Source: an uncultured Flavobacteriales bacterium
Lineage (GTDB): Bacteria > Bacteroidota > Bacteroidia > Flavobacteriales_D > Crocinitomicaceae
Direction of reading: 5' to 3'
Length of the DNA stretch: 6,964 nucleotides
NCBI GenBank assembly: GCA_905479845.1
Contig: CAJQOB010000033.1
Span: forward strand, 1 to 6,964
Shown: positions 1 through 6,613 of the stretch, piece after piece
How the letters are laid out: every line of letters starts with the position of its first letter
Numbering within the stretch: the first letter of the stretch is position 1
Program-made: the position numbers and the translations under genes
The notes under the pieces: model-generated
What the model was told of the DNA's origin: nothing
Databases searched by the model: none
Seen by the model: the letters and a program-made list of their open reading frames with translations, nothing else

Positions 1-1502
1 CTGACGATGGTGGATCTTGGACAAAAATGAGTTCATTCTCAGGTGTTCCTGCTAACACACGTGTAAACATGATTACTGCAGGTGTACACGACGAAAACGA
101 AGTGTTTGCCGTATTTAACAATCACCGATCTGGAGATTTTAAACCATACGTGATGCGCAGCACGAACAAAGGAAAAACATGGACTTCGATTTCTTCGAAC
201 CTTCCAGAACGCGGATCAGTTTTCGCTATTCGTCAAGATCACAAAGATCCGAACCTACTATTTGTTGGAACAGAATTCGGAGCGTACTTCTCGAATGACG
301 CAGGAAAGAACTGGACAAAATTGGCTGGATTGCCAACAATTGCAGTTTATGATTTAGATATTCAAGAGCGTGAAAACGACTTAGTAGCTGCTACATTCGG
401 TCGTGGGTTCTACGTATTGGACAACTACTCCCCTCTTCGATCTGTTACGAAAGAAGTATTGGACAAAAACGCTCACATCTTCCCAATTAAAGATGCGTTA
501 ATGTACGTTCCTTCAGCTCCACTTGGATTGCGCGGAACAGGATCTCAGGGTGCAGATTTATGGAATGCAGAAAACCCAATGTTTGGAGCGGTATTTACGC
601 TTTACTTGAAGGACAAAGAAACTTCACTGAAGAAGAAGCGTGTCAAAGCACAGGAGAAAGAAGAGAAAGACAAAATTGCTGTGGACTACCCAAGCTTCGA
701 TCAGTTAAAGGCTGAGAAATTGGAAGATAAAGCACAATTGATTTGGATCATTCGTGATAACGCAGGAAAAGAGATCAAGCGTTTGACAAGCTCTCCAACG
801 AAAGGAATTTCTCGCATGGCTTGGAATTTACGTGGCCAATCAACATCACCCGTAACACTGAAAGTTCAAAAACCGGGACGTTACTCTGATCCAGATGATG
901 GTTTCCTAGTGAACCCTGGGACATACACTGTTGAAGTTGTTCAATTAAAAGATGGTGCTTTGAAAACCATTGCAGAGAAAACTTCATTTGAAGTGAAAGA
1001 ACTGAACAACAGAACAATTAAGACAGAAGATGTTGCCGCATTGGAAGCATTCCGAGCTGAAGTGGCAGAACTTACTCGAAGTGTAGACGGAACAGGAAGA
1101 TTGATGGGGGAAACAAACGAGAAGCTAAAACTGATCGAACATGCCATCAAAACCTACCCTGGAACGGACATGACATTTTTATCTGAAGTTGAAGAACTCA
1201 AGAACATCTATTACGATTTGAGTGTTGAATTATGGGGAGATCGAATTCGTTCTTCGCATGAGTTTGAGACGATTCCTAGCATCGCAGGACGCATTGGAAT
1301 GGTTAGTTACCAATTGTACGGAAGTAGAACTGGTGTGACAGCAACTCACCGTAAGAACAAAGAGGCAGCTCAAGAGCTTTATGATGCATTCAGAGTTAAG
1401 TTTAATGCGATGATTGTTCGTGTGAAGGCATTAGAAAAGAAATTGGCTGATGCTAAGATTCCATATATCAAAGGGAAGGATGAGAATTGGAAAGAAGAGT
1501 AA
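1..1502 (+). CDS. Sortilin-like BNR/Asp-box repeat protein ('glycosyl hydrolase' type), C-terminal part, 5' truncated
   Basis: The reading frame is open from base 3, so the first ATG at 27 is internal and the gene begins left of the window; 499 residues are visible. Three Asp-box (BNR) motifs can be seen, counting from the first visible residue: DDGGSW at 1-6, STNKGKTW at 53-60 and SNDAGKNW at 97-104. They are followed by the propeller-closing segment ATFGRGFYVLDNYSPLR at about 129-145. Next come a very Lys/Glu-rich linker (about 205-240), an Ig/FlgD-like beta domain (about 246-335; IRDNAGKEIKRL, then PGTYTVEV) and a helical C-terminus ending in PYIKGKDENWKEE. This order matches the large exported Bacteroidota proteins annotated as glycosyl hydrolases or VPS10/sortilin-like, in which the propeller probably binds or cleaves an extracellular ligand. 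No catalytic residues can be assigned, so enzymatic activity is unproven. The export signal would lie outside the window. The gene ends with TAA, 40 bases before a strong terminator. Confidence 0.82.
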   Translation, partial: DDGGSWTKMSSFSGVPANTRVNMITAGVHDENEVFAVFNNHRSGDFKPYVMRSTNKGKTWTSISSNLPERGSVFAIRQDHKDPNLLFVGTEFGAYFSNDAGKNWTKLAGLPTIAVYDLDIQERENDLVAATFGRGFYVLDNYSPLRSVTKEVLDKNAHIFPIKDALMYVPSAPLGLRGTGSQGADLWNAENPMFGAVFTLYLKDKETSLKKKRVKAQEKEEKDKIAVDYPSFDQLKAEKLEDKAQLIWIIRDNAGKEIKRLTSSPTKGISRMAWNLRGQSTSPVTLKVQKPGRYSDPDDGFLVNPGTYTVEVVQLKDGALKTIAEKTSFEVKELNNRTIKTEDVAALEAFRAEVAELTRSVDGTGRLMGETNEKLKLIEHAIKTYPGTDMTFLSEVEELKNIYYDLSVELWGDRIRSSHEFETIPSIAGRIGMVSYQLYGSRTGVTATHRKNKEAAQELYDAFRVKFNAMIVRVKALEKKLADAKIPYIKGKDENWKEE

Positions 1503-1540
1503 TCGCCTTGCTCAATTGAAAGATTGACTTGATTGAAAAT

Positions 1541-1578
1541 TGAAAGCCCCTGTTGATATTTCAACAGGGGCTTTTATT
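1541..1578 (+). terminator. Strong intrinsic terminator after the BNR-repeat gene (left copy of a direct repeat)
   Basis: AAAGCCCCTGTTGA (1543-1556) pairs perfectly with TCAACAGGGGCTTT (1561-1574) around a TATT loop, giving a 14-bp stem. It is followed by TTTTATT on the plus strand and preceded by A-rich sequence, so it could also work on the minus strand. It lies 40 bases after the stop of the upstream gene. Thirty-two of 36 bases (1543-1578) recur in the same orientation at 3563-3598. Confidence 0.9.
1541..1578 (+). repeat. Direct repeat, left copy (terminator-derived)
   Basis: Bases 1543-1578 match 3563-3598 at 32 of 36 positions without gaps, at an offset of exactly 2,020. Differences are T1554 to C3574 and GGG 1568-1570 to TAC 3588-3590. 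Further right the alignment weakens, although TTAAT is again shared at 1591-1595 and 3611-3615. Left of the stem there is no clear similarity. The pair brackets the nuclease gene. Confidence 0.85.
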
Positions 1579-1703
1579 GAAATAAACTTCTTAATAATGT
1601 AACCTCAAGTGCTCTACAATAGGCAATTTGTGAGAAGTTTTTCATAACCTCAAAATATATTGCTTTTAAAGTATATATTTATACAAAACCAAACCTATCC
1701 ACT
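1579..1703 (+). promoter_or_regulatory. AT-rich leader of the nuclease gene with an 8-bp inverted repeat
   Basis: This 125-base gap must hold the nuclease promoter, because a strong terminator closes off the upstream gene. AAATATAT (1653-1660) and ATATATTT (1673-1680) form a perfect inverted repeat with a 12-base spacer, ending 23 bases before the ATG. This could be an operator, but AT-rich DNA yields such repeats easily. TATATTTA at 1674-1681 partly resembles the Bacteroidota -7 element TAnnTTTG, but no TTG lies at the expected 19-21 base spacing, so I do not assign a promoter. No Shine-Dalgarno-like sequence precedes the ATG, as is usual in this phylum. Confidence 0.3.
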
Positions 1704-3539
1704 ATGAAACTACTAGATGTCCTAGATCACACTAATACCATAGAAAAATCTTCCTTTTACAAAATTTTAAATAATTTAATTGAAGCTGGCGAGTCGGAAG
1801 AAATTGAAGAAATTCTAAATAACAGCAGGCAAATCAAGGAAATTGACCACATGAATATCAATAAAGTATTCATGCACGTACGCAATCAATTTAAACACCA
1901 TATTCAGCTCGAATTAGCGAGCAACCTATCCCAGTTGGACATCCTTATAGACATCCTTATTCGAGATGGAAATGTTATAATGAAAGACCGATGGTTCCAT
2001 GACTTATACATGAAAGAACTTGATTTATTGAAAGAATCAAGTGAAAACATGACTGGCCTAATTGATTCAGAATCCAAAGAGATCGACGAACATCGGCGAA
2101 GAGATTATTTGATTTATCGTGCGTGTATTAAAACAGCCTACACAAATGACGAGCTGAATAATCAAGATAAGAAAGTAACCTCTGACGAATTTTCTTTACT
2201 TCAAACTCTATCCGAGGAGCTGGAATTATCGAATGAAGAAGTTAGATTGATAAATTTCAGCGTAGTACCAATAAATCCGTTGAAGCAAGAATTCATTATC
2301 AAAAGGCTAAAAGATCTAGGAATTATCTTCTATCATAAAAAGGACTATTGCGTATATATTCCTGATGAAATGGTTAAAATTCTACGAGAAATCAGAGGTC
2401 GAAGTATCGCTGATAAATATTTAAGGAGAATTCTTAAGTCTTTGAAGGGACCGGAATTGAACTTGGCGTGTAAACGACACAACATCAATCAAAGAAGTGG
2501 ATTAGAGGAAAAAGTGAAAATTATTATCAACCAAGGAATTTCGTTAAAAAGTCTATTAAAACAGGGAGTTCACAAAGAAGGAACTAAGCTAAATGATCGA
2601 AAAAAGACAATAAATAGAATCATGGAAGACTTAGGCATTCCATCCAAAGGAACTACAATAGATGATAAACTAGCGTTAATCGTTGATCATTTTAACACAG
2701 TTGAACGTGATGAAACTATAGGAATTTCGATGGATGGATATGAGTTACTCTGTAAAGACATTGACGATTCACTTCCACATATAAATGATTACCTTAGGAA
2801 GGAATTTCAATTTGAGGATAAATCAGTGCTAAATGGCCTTTTCCTAGCTAATCACAACATCAAGCCACGTGAAATACTAGACCTTCTTTCAACGGATGAT
2901 TTAAGATCATTCTGTGAGTCTAGGAGTATATCTTTCCGTGGTGATGAAGTTCAAAATATCCTGGACTCATATACAGACACTGAAAGTATTTACATCGAGA
3001 ACTACGTTCACATTGGTAATAGAGATCTAAATGCCTTAAAAACGAACAATATAAATATTACAACTCCCGAAATCGGTATCAAATACGAAGAGGTAACCAA
3101 GCTCTTATTCAAAGAACTCGGTTTTAACGTCAACGATGAACTTAGGGCAGAAATAAATAGTAAAAAAGACAAAATTGACATCCTAATTCAAACGGGAAAT
3201 GAAGAAGTAATAATTGTAGAGTGTAAAACAGCTAAATCAACAAAGTACAACAAGTTTTCTGCGTGTTCTCGACAGATAAAATCATATCAGAAAAATGCGG
3301 AAATGAACGGATTTAGAGTTATTAAAACCCTTCTTGTCGCCCCAGACTTCACTCCTGATTTCATTGAAGATTGTGACCTTGACATTGAATTAAACCTGTC
3401 CCTAATAACGAGCGAAACTCTGTACAACATATGGAATGGGTTTAAACACGCACCTCAGCAAGTATTCCCTATGAACCTACTTATGAGAGATGCACTAATC
3501 AGTGATCAAAAAATACTTAAAGCACTTAAAATAAAATAA
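1704..3539 (+). CDS. Solitary PD-(D/E)XK nuclease with TerB-like and SAP-like helical regions
   Basis: A 611-residue protein, apparently complete, with no signal peptide or membrane segment, so cytoplasmic. The C-terminal domain (about 455-575) carries the PD-(D/E)XK pattern: E462/E463 in the first helix (GIKYEEVTKLLFKELGFNV), D492 in KIDILI, E506-C-K508 in IIVECKTA, then a QxxxY-type motif Q524-Y528. All expected catalytic residues are present, so it should be an active Mg-dependent DNA or RNA nuclease of the restriction-endonuclease-like fold. Residues about 132-185 (acidic TNDELN, then DEFSLLQTLSEELELSNEEV) resemble TerB-type helical domains. Residues about 195-232 look like a winged-helix unit (YCVYIPDEMVKIL). 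Segments 247-276 and 395-424 share L-x3-(E/D)-L-x3-C-x4-I-x2-R with identical spacing, and with 303-330 they look SAP-like, suggesting DNA binding. The ATG at 1704 has no good upstream alternative. Sampled lines give about 34% GC against about 42% in lon, hinting at transfer. No methyltransferase, helicase or toxin partner adjoins it. It could be a type IV-like or stand-alone defence nuclease; the exact family and target are unknown. Confidence 0.8.
   Translation: MKLLDVLDHTNTIEKSSFYKILNNLIEAGESEEIEEILNNSRQIKEIDHMNINKVFMHVRNQFKHHIQLELASNLSQLDILIDILIRDGNVIMKDRWFHDLYMKELDLLKESSENMTGLIDSESKEIDEHRRRDYLIYRACIKTAYTNDELNNQDKKVTSDEFSLLQTLSEELELSNEEVRLINFSVVPINPLKQEFIIKRLKDLGIIFYHKKDYCVYIPDEMVKILREIRGRSIADKYLRRILKSLKGPELNLACKRHNINQRSGLEEKVKIIINQGISLKSLLKQGVHKEGTKLNDRKKTINRIMEDLGIPSKGTTIDDKLALIVDHFNTVERDETIGISMDGYELLCKDIDDSLPHINDYLRKEFQFEDKSVLNGLFLANHNIKPREILDLLSTDDLRSFCESRSISFRGDEVQNILDSYTDTESIYIENYVHIGNRDLNALKTNNINITTPEIGIKYEEVTKLLFKELGFNVNDELRAEINSKKDKIDILIQTGNEEVIIVECKTAKSTKYNKFSACSRQIKSYQKNAEMNGFRVIKTLLVAPDFTPDFIEDCDLDIELNLSLITSETLYNIWNGFKHAPQQVFPMNLLMRDALISDQKILKALKIK
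1938..1961 (+). repeat. 12-bp in-frame tandem duplication inside the nuclease gene
   Basis: GACATCCTTATA (1938-1949) is followed directly by GACATCCTTATT (1950-1961), 11 of 12 identical. It preserves the frame and encodes DILI twice (residues 79-86) within a predicted helix. This is most simply a replication-slippage duplication. Confidence 0.85.
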
Positions 3540-3560
3540 CGAGTACGCCTCCATGTCATT

Positions 3561-3598
3561 TAAAAGCCCCTGTCGATATTTCAACAGTACCTTTTATT
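3561..3598. terminator. Decayed bidirectional terminator between the nuclease and the small exported-protein gene (right copy of the direct repeat)
   Basis: AAAGCCCCTGTCGA (3563-3576) and TCAACAGTACCTTT (3581-3594) form the same hairpin as at 1543-1574, with the same TATT loop, but only 10 of 14 positions pair. Three adjacent mismatches fall in what were G-C pairs near the base, and one sits near the loop. It lies between two convergent stop codons (3539 on plus, 3626 on minus). TTTTATT follows on plus, and CTTTTAAA follows on minus. Termination is probably weaker than at the left copy. Confidence 0.6.
3561..3598 (+). repeat. Direct repeat, right copy (terminator-derived)
   Basis: Counterpart of 1541-1578. 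The stem-breaking changes are not compensated in the opposite arm, so this looks like the degenerate member of the pair. Together the two copies delimit a unit of about 2.0 kb containing only the nuclease gene and its leader. Confidence 0.8.
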
Positions 3599-3625
3599 CT
3601 TTTTGAGTCCTTAATCCAGTCTCTT

Positions 3626-4051
3626 TTATCTTTTCAATAACCGTTTCAATTCATCCACTTCTAATTCTTGAAAATAATTCAGAAACTCAGTCGGTAAAGT
3701 ATCTAGAGCTACGTTCCAATAACTCAGTTCATAAGAGGCTGGCATGAAAAATTTCTTGTCATTTGCCTTATCTTCTTTTAACCTTATCGTTATGTACAGA
3801 GCTAGATTATTCTCATCTGGAGCCATTGCTTCCGGTGGAGGATTATTATTCGCCTTACGGTAAACAAAATCTAGTTCTGTCAGAACCTCAACCAATCTCT
3901 CATTAAATGACTCAATGTCAACCTTAAAGTCTTGGGATTGATTCGACCAAGAGGTAATGTAAATTGAGGCAACTTCAGAGCTGTCCGTTTGCGAAAATAA
4001 CGCACCTGAAATCGATAAAAACAATGCCGTAAATAATGCTCTTCCCTTCAT
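3626..4051 (-). CDS. Small exported protein of unknown function, downstream of lon
   Basis: A 141-residue protein that I do not recognise. Residues 1-21 (MKGRALFTALFLSISGALFSQ) form a typical Sec signal peptide: two basic residues, a hydrophobic core, and a small-residue end with the terminal Gln common in Bacteroidota. Cleavage after about residue 20 or 21 is likely, and there is no lipobox Cys, so it is probably periplasmic. The mature part of about 120 residues has a predicted beta strand (VASIYITSW), a helix (ESFNERLVEVLTELDFVY), an Asn/Pro-rich turn (NNNPPPEAMAP), strands (LALYITIRLK; ASYELSYWNVAL) and a C-terminal amphipathic helix ending in ELKRLLKR. It has no cysteines. Its ATG begins only 3 bases after the lon stop codon on the same strand, so it is almost certainly co-transcribed and perhaps translationally coupled with lon. 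It has no ribosome-binding site of its own that I can see. Confidence 0.75.
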   Translation of the reverse strand: MKGRALFTALFLSISGALFSQTDSSEVASIYITSWSNQSQDFKVDIESFNERLVEVLTELDFVYRKANNNPPPEAMAPDENNLALYITIRLKEDKANDKKFFMPASYELSYWNVALDTLPTEFLNYFQELEVDELKRLLKR

Positions 4052-4054
4052 AAA

Positions 4055-6487
4055 TTAGTCCTTTACCTTCTGCTTCGTTAATGCAAATTCTAAAACTTCC
4101 GTCATTTTCGTTACATAATGGAATTTCAAGCCTTTGAGGTAACTTGGTGTAATATCATCAACGTCCTTCTTGTTTTTATCACACAAGATGATTTCCTTAA
4201 TCCCAGCGCGTTTTGCAGCCAAGATTTTCTCTTTGATTCCACCGACAGGCAATACTTCTCCTCGAAGCGTGATTTCACCTGTCATTGCCAAGTTCTTCTT
4301 CACCTTACGTCGAGTGTACGATGACGCCAAAGACGTTAACATCGTGACACCTGCACTCGGTCCATCTTTCGGAGTTGCTCCTTCTGGAACGTGAATATGA
4401 ACGTTATGATTATCGAAAACACTTTGTTCCAATCCGAGGAGATGACTGTGTGATTTTAAATATTCAAGCGCAATTACCGCCGATTCTTTCATCACATCCC
4501 CCAAGTTTCCAGTCAAGGTCAATTTTCCTTTCCCTTGTGTAATCGAAGATTCAATAAAGAGAATATCTCCACCAACACTTGTCCAAGCTAGTCCAGTGAC
4601 AACTCCTGCGACATCGTTGTTATTGTATTTCGTTTTCGTTCGTCCAGCCCCCAAAATATCGAACAGGTGTTCAATTTTGATTTTCACTTCGAACTCCTCC
4701 TCCATTGCGATTTGTCTCGCACGGTTACGAACCAATTTCGCAACAACTTTATCCAATCCACGAACTCCTGACTCGTTTGTATACTCTTCGATTACTTTCT
4801 CAATTGTTTTCTTGTCGATTGAGATATCCTTGGACGTAATTCCGTGTTCCTTAATTTGCTTTGGAAGTAAGTGGCGCTTCCCAATCTCGACTTTCTCTTC
4901 CACTGTGTAACCGTTCACTTCAATCAATTCCATACGGTCTCGTAAAGGCCCTTGAATTTCACTAAGGTTATTCGCTGTTCCTATGAACATCACACGTGAT
5001 AGATCGTATTCAGTCTCGATATAGTTGTCATAGAATTCGTTGTTCTGTTCAGGATCAAGGACTTCGAGTAAAGCCGATGAAGGATCACCGTGATTGCTTC
5101 GACCCAACTTATCCACCTCATCCAAGACAAACACAGGATTACTAATTCCCGCCTTCTTTATGTTTTGGATAATTCGGCCAGGCATTGCTCCGATGTACGT
5201 TTTACGGTGACCGCGAATTTCTGATTCATCGTGCAATCCTCCAAGTGACATACGGATGTACTTTCTACCCAAGGCTTCAGCAATGGATTTCCCCAAAGAT
5301 GTTTTACCAACCCCGGGAGGTCCATAAAAACACAAAATCGGAGATTTCATATTTCCTTTCAGCTTCAGCACAGCCAAATACTCAAGGATTCTTTCCTTTA
5401 CTTTCTCCAATCCGTAGTGATCGCGCTCCAAAATCTTTCTGGCGCGTTTCAAATCCAAATTATCTTCAGAAAACTCATCCCAAGGCAAGTCGAGCATTAA
5501 ATCTAAGTAGTTCATCTGAACTGTGTACTCAGCACCTTGAGGATTCATTCTCCCAAGCTTATCCAACTCTTTGTAGAACAATTTTTCAATCGTCTCGTTC
5601 CATTTTTTCTTTTCTGCTCGCGTGCGTATGTCATTCACATCCTGCTCTTGCGGGTTGTCTCCCAATTCGTCTTGAATTGTTCGCATCTGCTGTTGTAGGA
5701 AATATTCGCGCTGTTGCTTATCCATGTCCTTTCGAACCTTTGTGTGGATTTCATTGCGCATTTCCAACATTTGCACTTCCATCGTCAAATGCTCGAGCAC
5801 CATCATCACGCGTTTGCGGATATCAAGTTCTTCCAACATTTCCTGTTTCTTAGAAACATCGGCGTTCATGTTCGATGAAACAAAATTCACCAAGAAAGTT
5901 GGACTGTCAATGTTTCCAATTGCAAAAGAAGCCTCAGAAGGGATATTTGGGCTTTCCTGAATGATTTGTAGTGCCAAATCCTTAATCGACTTGAACATTA
6001 CTTTCATTTCTTGGTTGCTATCATCTACGCGAGATTCCTCCAACAACTTAACCTTAGATTTCATGTAAGGCTCTGTTTGCGTTGGTTCTATCAACTCAAA
6101 ACGGCGCTTCCCCTGGATGATTACAGTTGAACTTCCGTCAGGCATTTTTAGCAAACGAATGATCTGTGCCACCGTTCCCACTTTGTTCAAGTCCTTAAAC
6201 TCTGGTAGCTCTTCCTCAAAATCTTTCTGAGCAACAACTCCAATGATTTTCGAACCTTTGTTCGCTTCTTGAATGAGTCGAATCGACTTGTCACGTCCAA
6301 CTGTAATCGGAATTACAACACCTGGAAAAAGTACATTGTTTCGCAATGGTAAAATCGCTAGTTCTTCTGGGAAACTCTGCGTGCGCATGTTCTCTTCTTC
6401 TTCAGCCGTAATCAACGGAATAAACTCCGCATCGGCTTCAATGTTTGAACTAAATTCTAAAATATTTTTATCAAAAAAATCGGTCAT
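4055..6487 (-). CDS. lon: ATP-dependent protease La (LonA)
   Basis: Cytoplasmic AAA+ serine protease that unfolds and degrades damaged proteins and selected regulators. Numbering is for the 810-residue product from the ATG at 6487. The N-terminal substrate-binding LAN domain runs about 41-235 (LAILPLRNNVLFPGVVIPI), followed by a coiled/helical linker (about 236-335). The AAA+ module has Walker A GPPGVGKT at 389-396, Walker B VFVLDEVDK at 452-460 (D456, E457), sensor-1 region GTANN at 503-507, candidate arginine fingers R516/R518 and sensor-2 region GVRGLDK with R576. The C-terminal protease domain has catalytic S711 in PKDGPSAG and K754 in GGIKEK; their 43-residue spacing equals that of E. 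coli S679/K722. All key residues are intact and the length is normal. The frame extends to a TTG at 6511, adding 8 residues, but the ATG at 6487 gives the usual short MTDFFD-type start and is preferred. It is followed after 3 bases by the small exported-protein gene. Confidence 0.98.
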   Translation of the reverse strand: MTDFFDKNILEFSSNIEADAEFIPLITAEEEENMRTQSFPEELAILPLRNNVLFPGVVIPITVGRDKSIRLIQEANKGSKIIGVVAQKDFEEELPEFKDLNKVGTVAQIIRLLKMPDGSSTVIIQGKRRFELIEPTQTEPYMKSKVKLLEESRVDDSNQEMKVMFKSIKDLALQIIQESPNIPSEASFAIGNIDSPTFLVNFVSSNMNADVSKKQEMLEELDIRKRVMMVLEHLTMEVQMLEMRNEIHTKVRKDMDKQQREYFLQQQMRTIQDELGDNPQEQDVNDIRTRAEKKKWNETIEKLFYKELDKLGRMNPQGAEYTVQMNYLDLMLDLPWDEFSEDNLDLKRARKILERDHYGLEKVKERILEYLAVLKLKGNMKSPILCFYGPPGVGKTSLGKSIAEALGRKYIRMSLGGLHDESEIRGHRKTYIGAMPGRIIQNIKKAGISNPVFVLDEVDKLGRSNHGDPSSALLEVLDPEQNNEFYDNYIETEYDLSRVMFIGTANNLSEIQGPLRDRMELIEVNGYTVEEKVEIGKRHLLPKQIKEHGITSKDISIDKKTIEKVIEEYTNESGVRGLDKVVAKLVRNRARQIAMEEEFEVKIKIEHLFDILGAGRTKTKYNNNDVAGVVTGLAWTSVGGDILFIESSITQGKGKLTLTGNLGDVMKESAVIALEYLKSHSHLLGLEQSVFDNHNVHIHVPEGATPKDGPSAGVTMLTSLASSYTRRKVKKNLAMTGEITLRGEVLPVGGIKEKILAAKRAGIKEIILCDKNKKDVDDITPSYLKGLKFHYVTKMTEVLEFALTKQKVKD

Positions 6488-6575
6488 ATCTATCTCTCTA
6501 AAAACCGTCAATGTGTCAGTAAATTCAGAATAATCTTGTCCGAATACTCGTTGCCGGTAGTGATACCTTATTGTT

Positions 6576-6606
6576 CAAAGGCTATGCCAGTGTAATTGAA
6601 CTGCAA
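6576..6606 (-). promoter_or_regulatory. Candidate lon promoter of Bacteroidota type
   Basis: On the minus strand a TTG (6606-6604) is followed after 19 bases by TAGCCTTTG (6584-6576). This resembles the phylum's -33/-7 arrangement (TTTG, 19-21 bases, TAnnTTTG), with one extra base inside the -7 element. It sits just after the stop codon of the upstream GlmU-like gene and would give a leader of roughly 80 bases before the ATG at 6487. The overlapping TGGCATAGCCTTTGA (6590-6576) also resembles a sigma-54 -24/-12 site but lacks the conserved C of the -12 GC. Both are weak matches. No intrinsic terminator was seen between the two genes (6488-6613), so read-through into lon is also possible. Confidence 0.3.
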
Positions 6607-6613
6607 TTTTGTC

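Noticed and set aside
27..29. ATG at 27 as the start of the BNR-repeat gene
   Set aside because: The frame is open to the window edge and the eight residues before this Met form an Asp-box (DDGGSW), so the Met is internal.
1511..1545. Recurring ATTGA/ATTGAAA motif before the left terminator
   Set aside because: The copies are short and irregularly spaced in AT-rich DNA, without the constant unit length of a tandem or CRISPR-like repeat.
1704..3539. Type II restriction-modification system
   Set aside because: No methyltransferase gene or specificity subunit is adjacent; both neighbouring genes are of other kinds.
1541..3598. Composite transposon or insertion sequence bounded by the terminator repeats
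   Set aside because: The repeats are direct, are explained as a hairpin terminator, and no transposase or terminal inverted repeat lies between them. The nuclease has restriction-like rather than transposase motifs.
5185..5853. A 222-codon open frame on the plus strand opposite lon
   Set aside because: It lies entirely antisense to the conserved linker and AAA+ region of lon. Its product is rich in Ser, Pro, Phe and Cys without any recognisable domain, as expected of a shadow frame.
6488..6511. TTG at 6511 as the lon start, adding eight residues
   Set aside because: An in-frame ATG at 6487 gives the usual short MTDFFD-like N-terminus, and the eight extra residues match nothing typical of Lon. 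No Shine-Dalgarno sequence supports the TTG.
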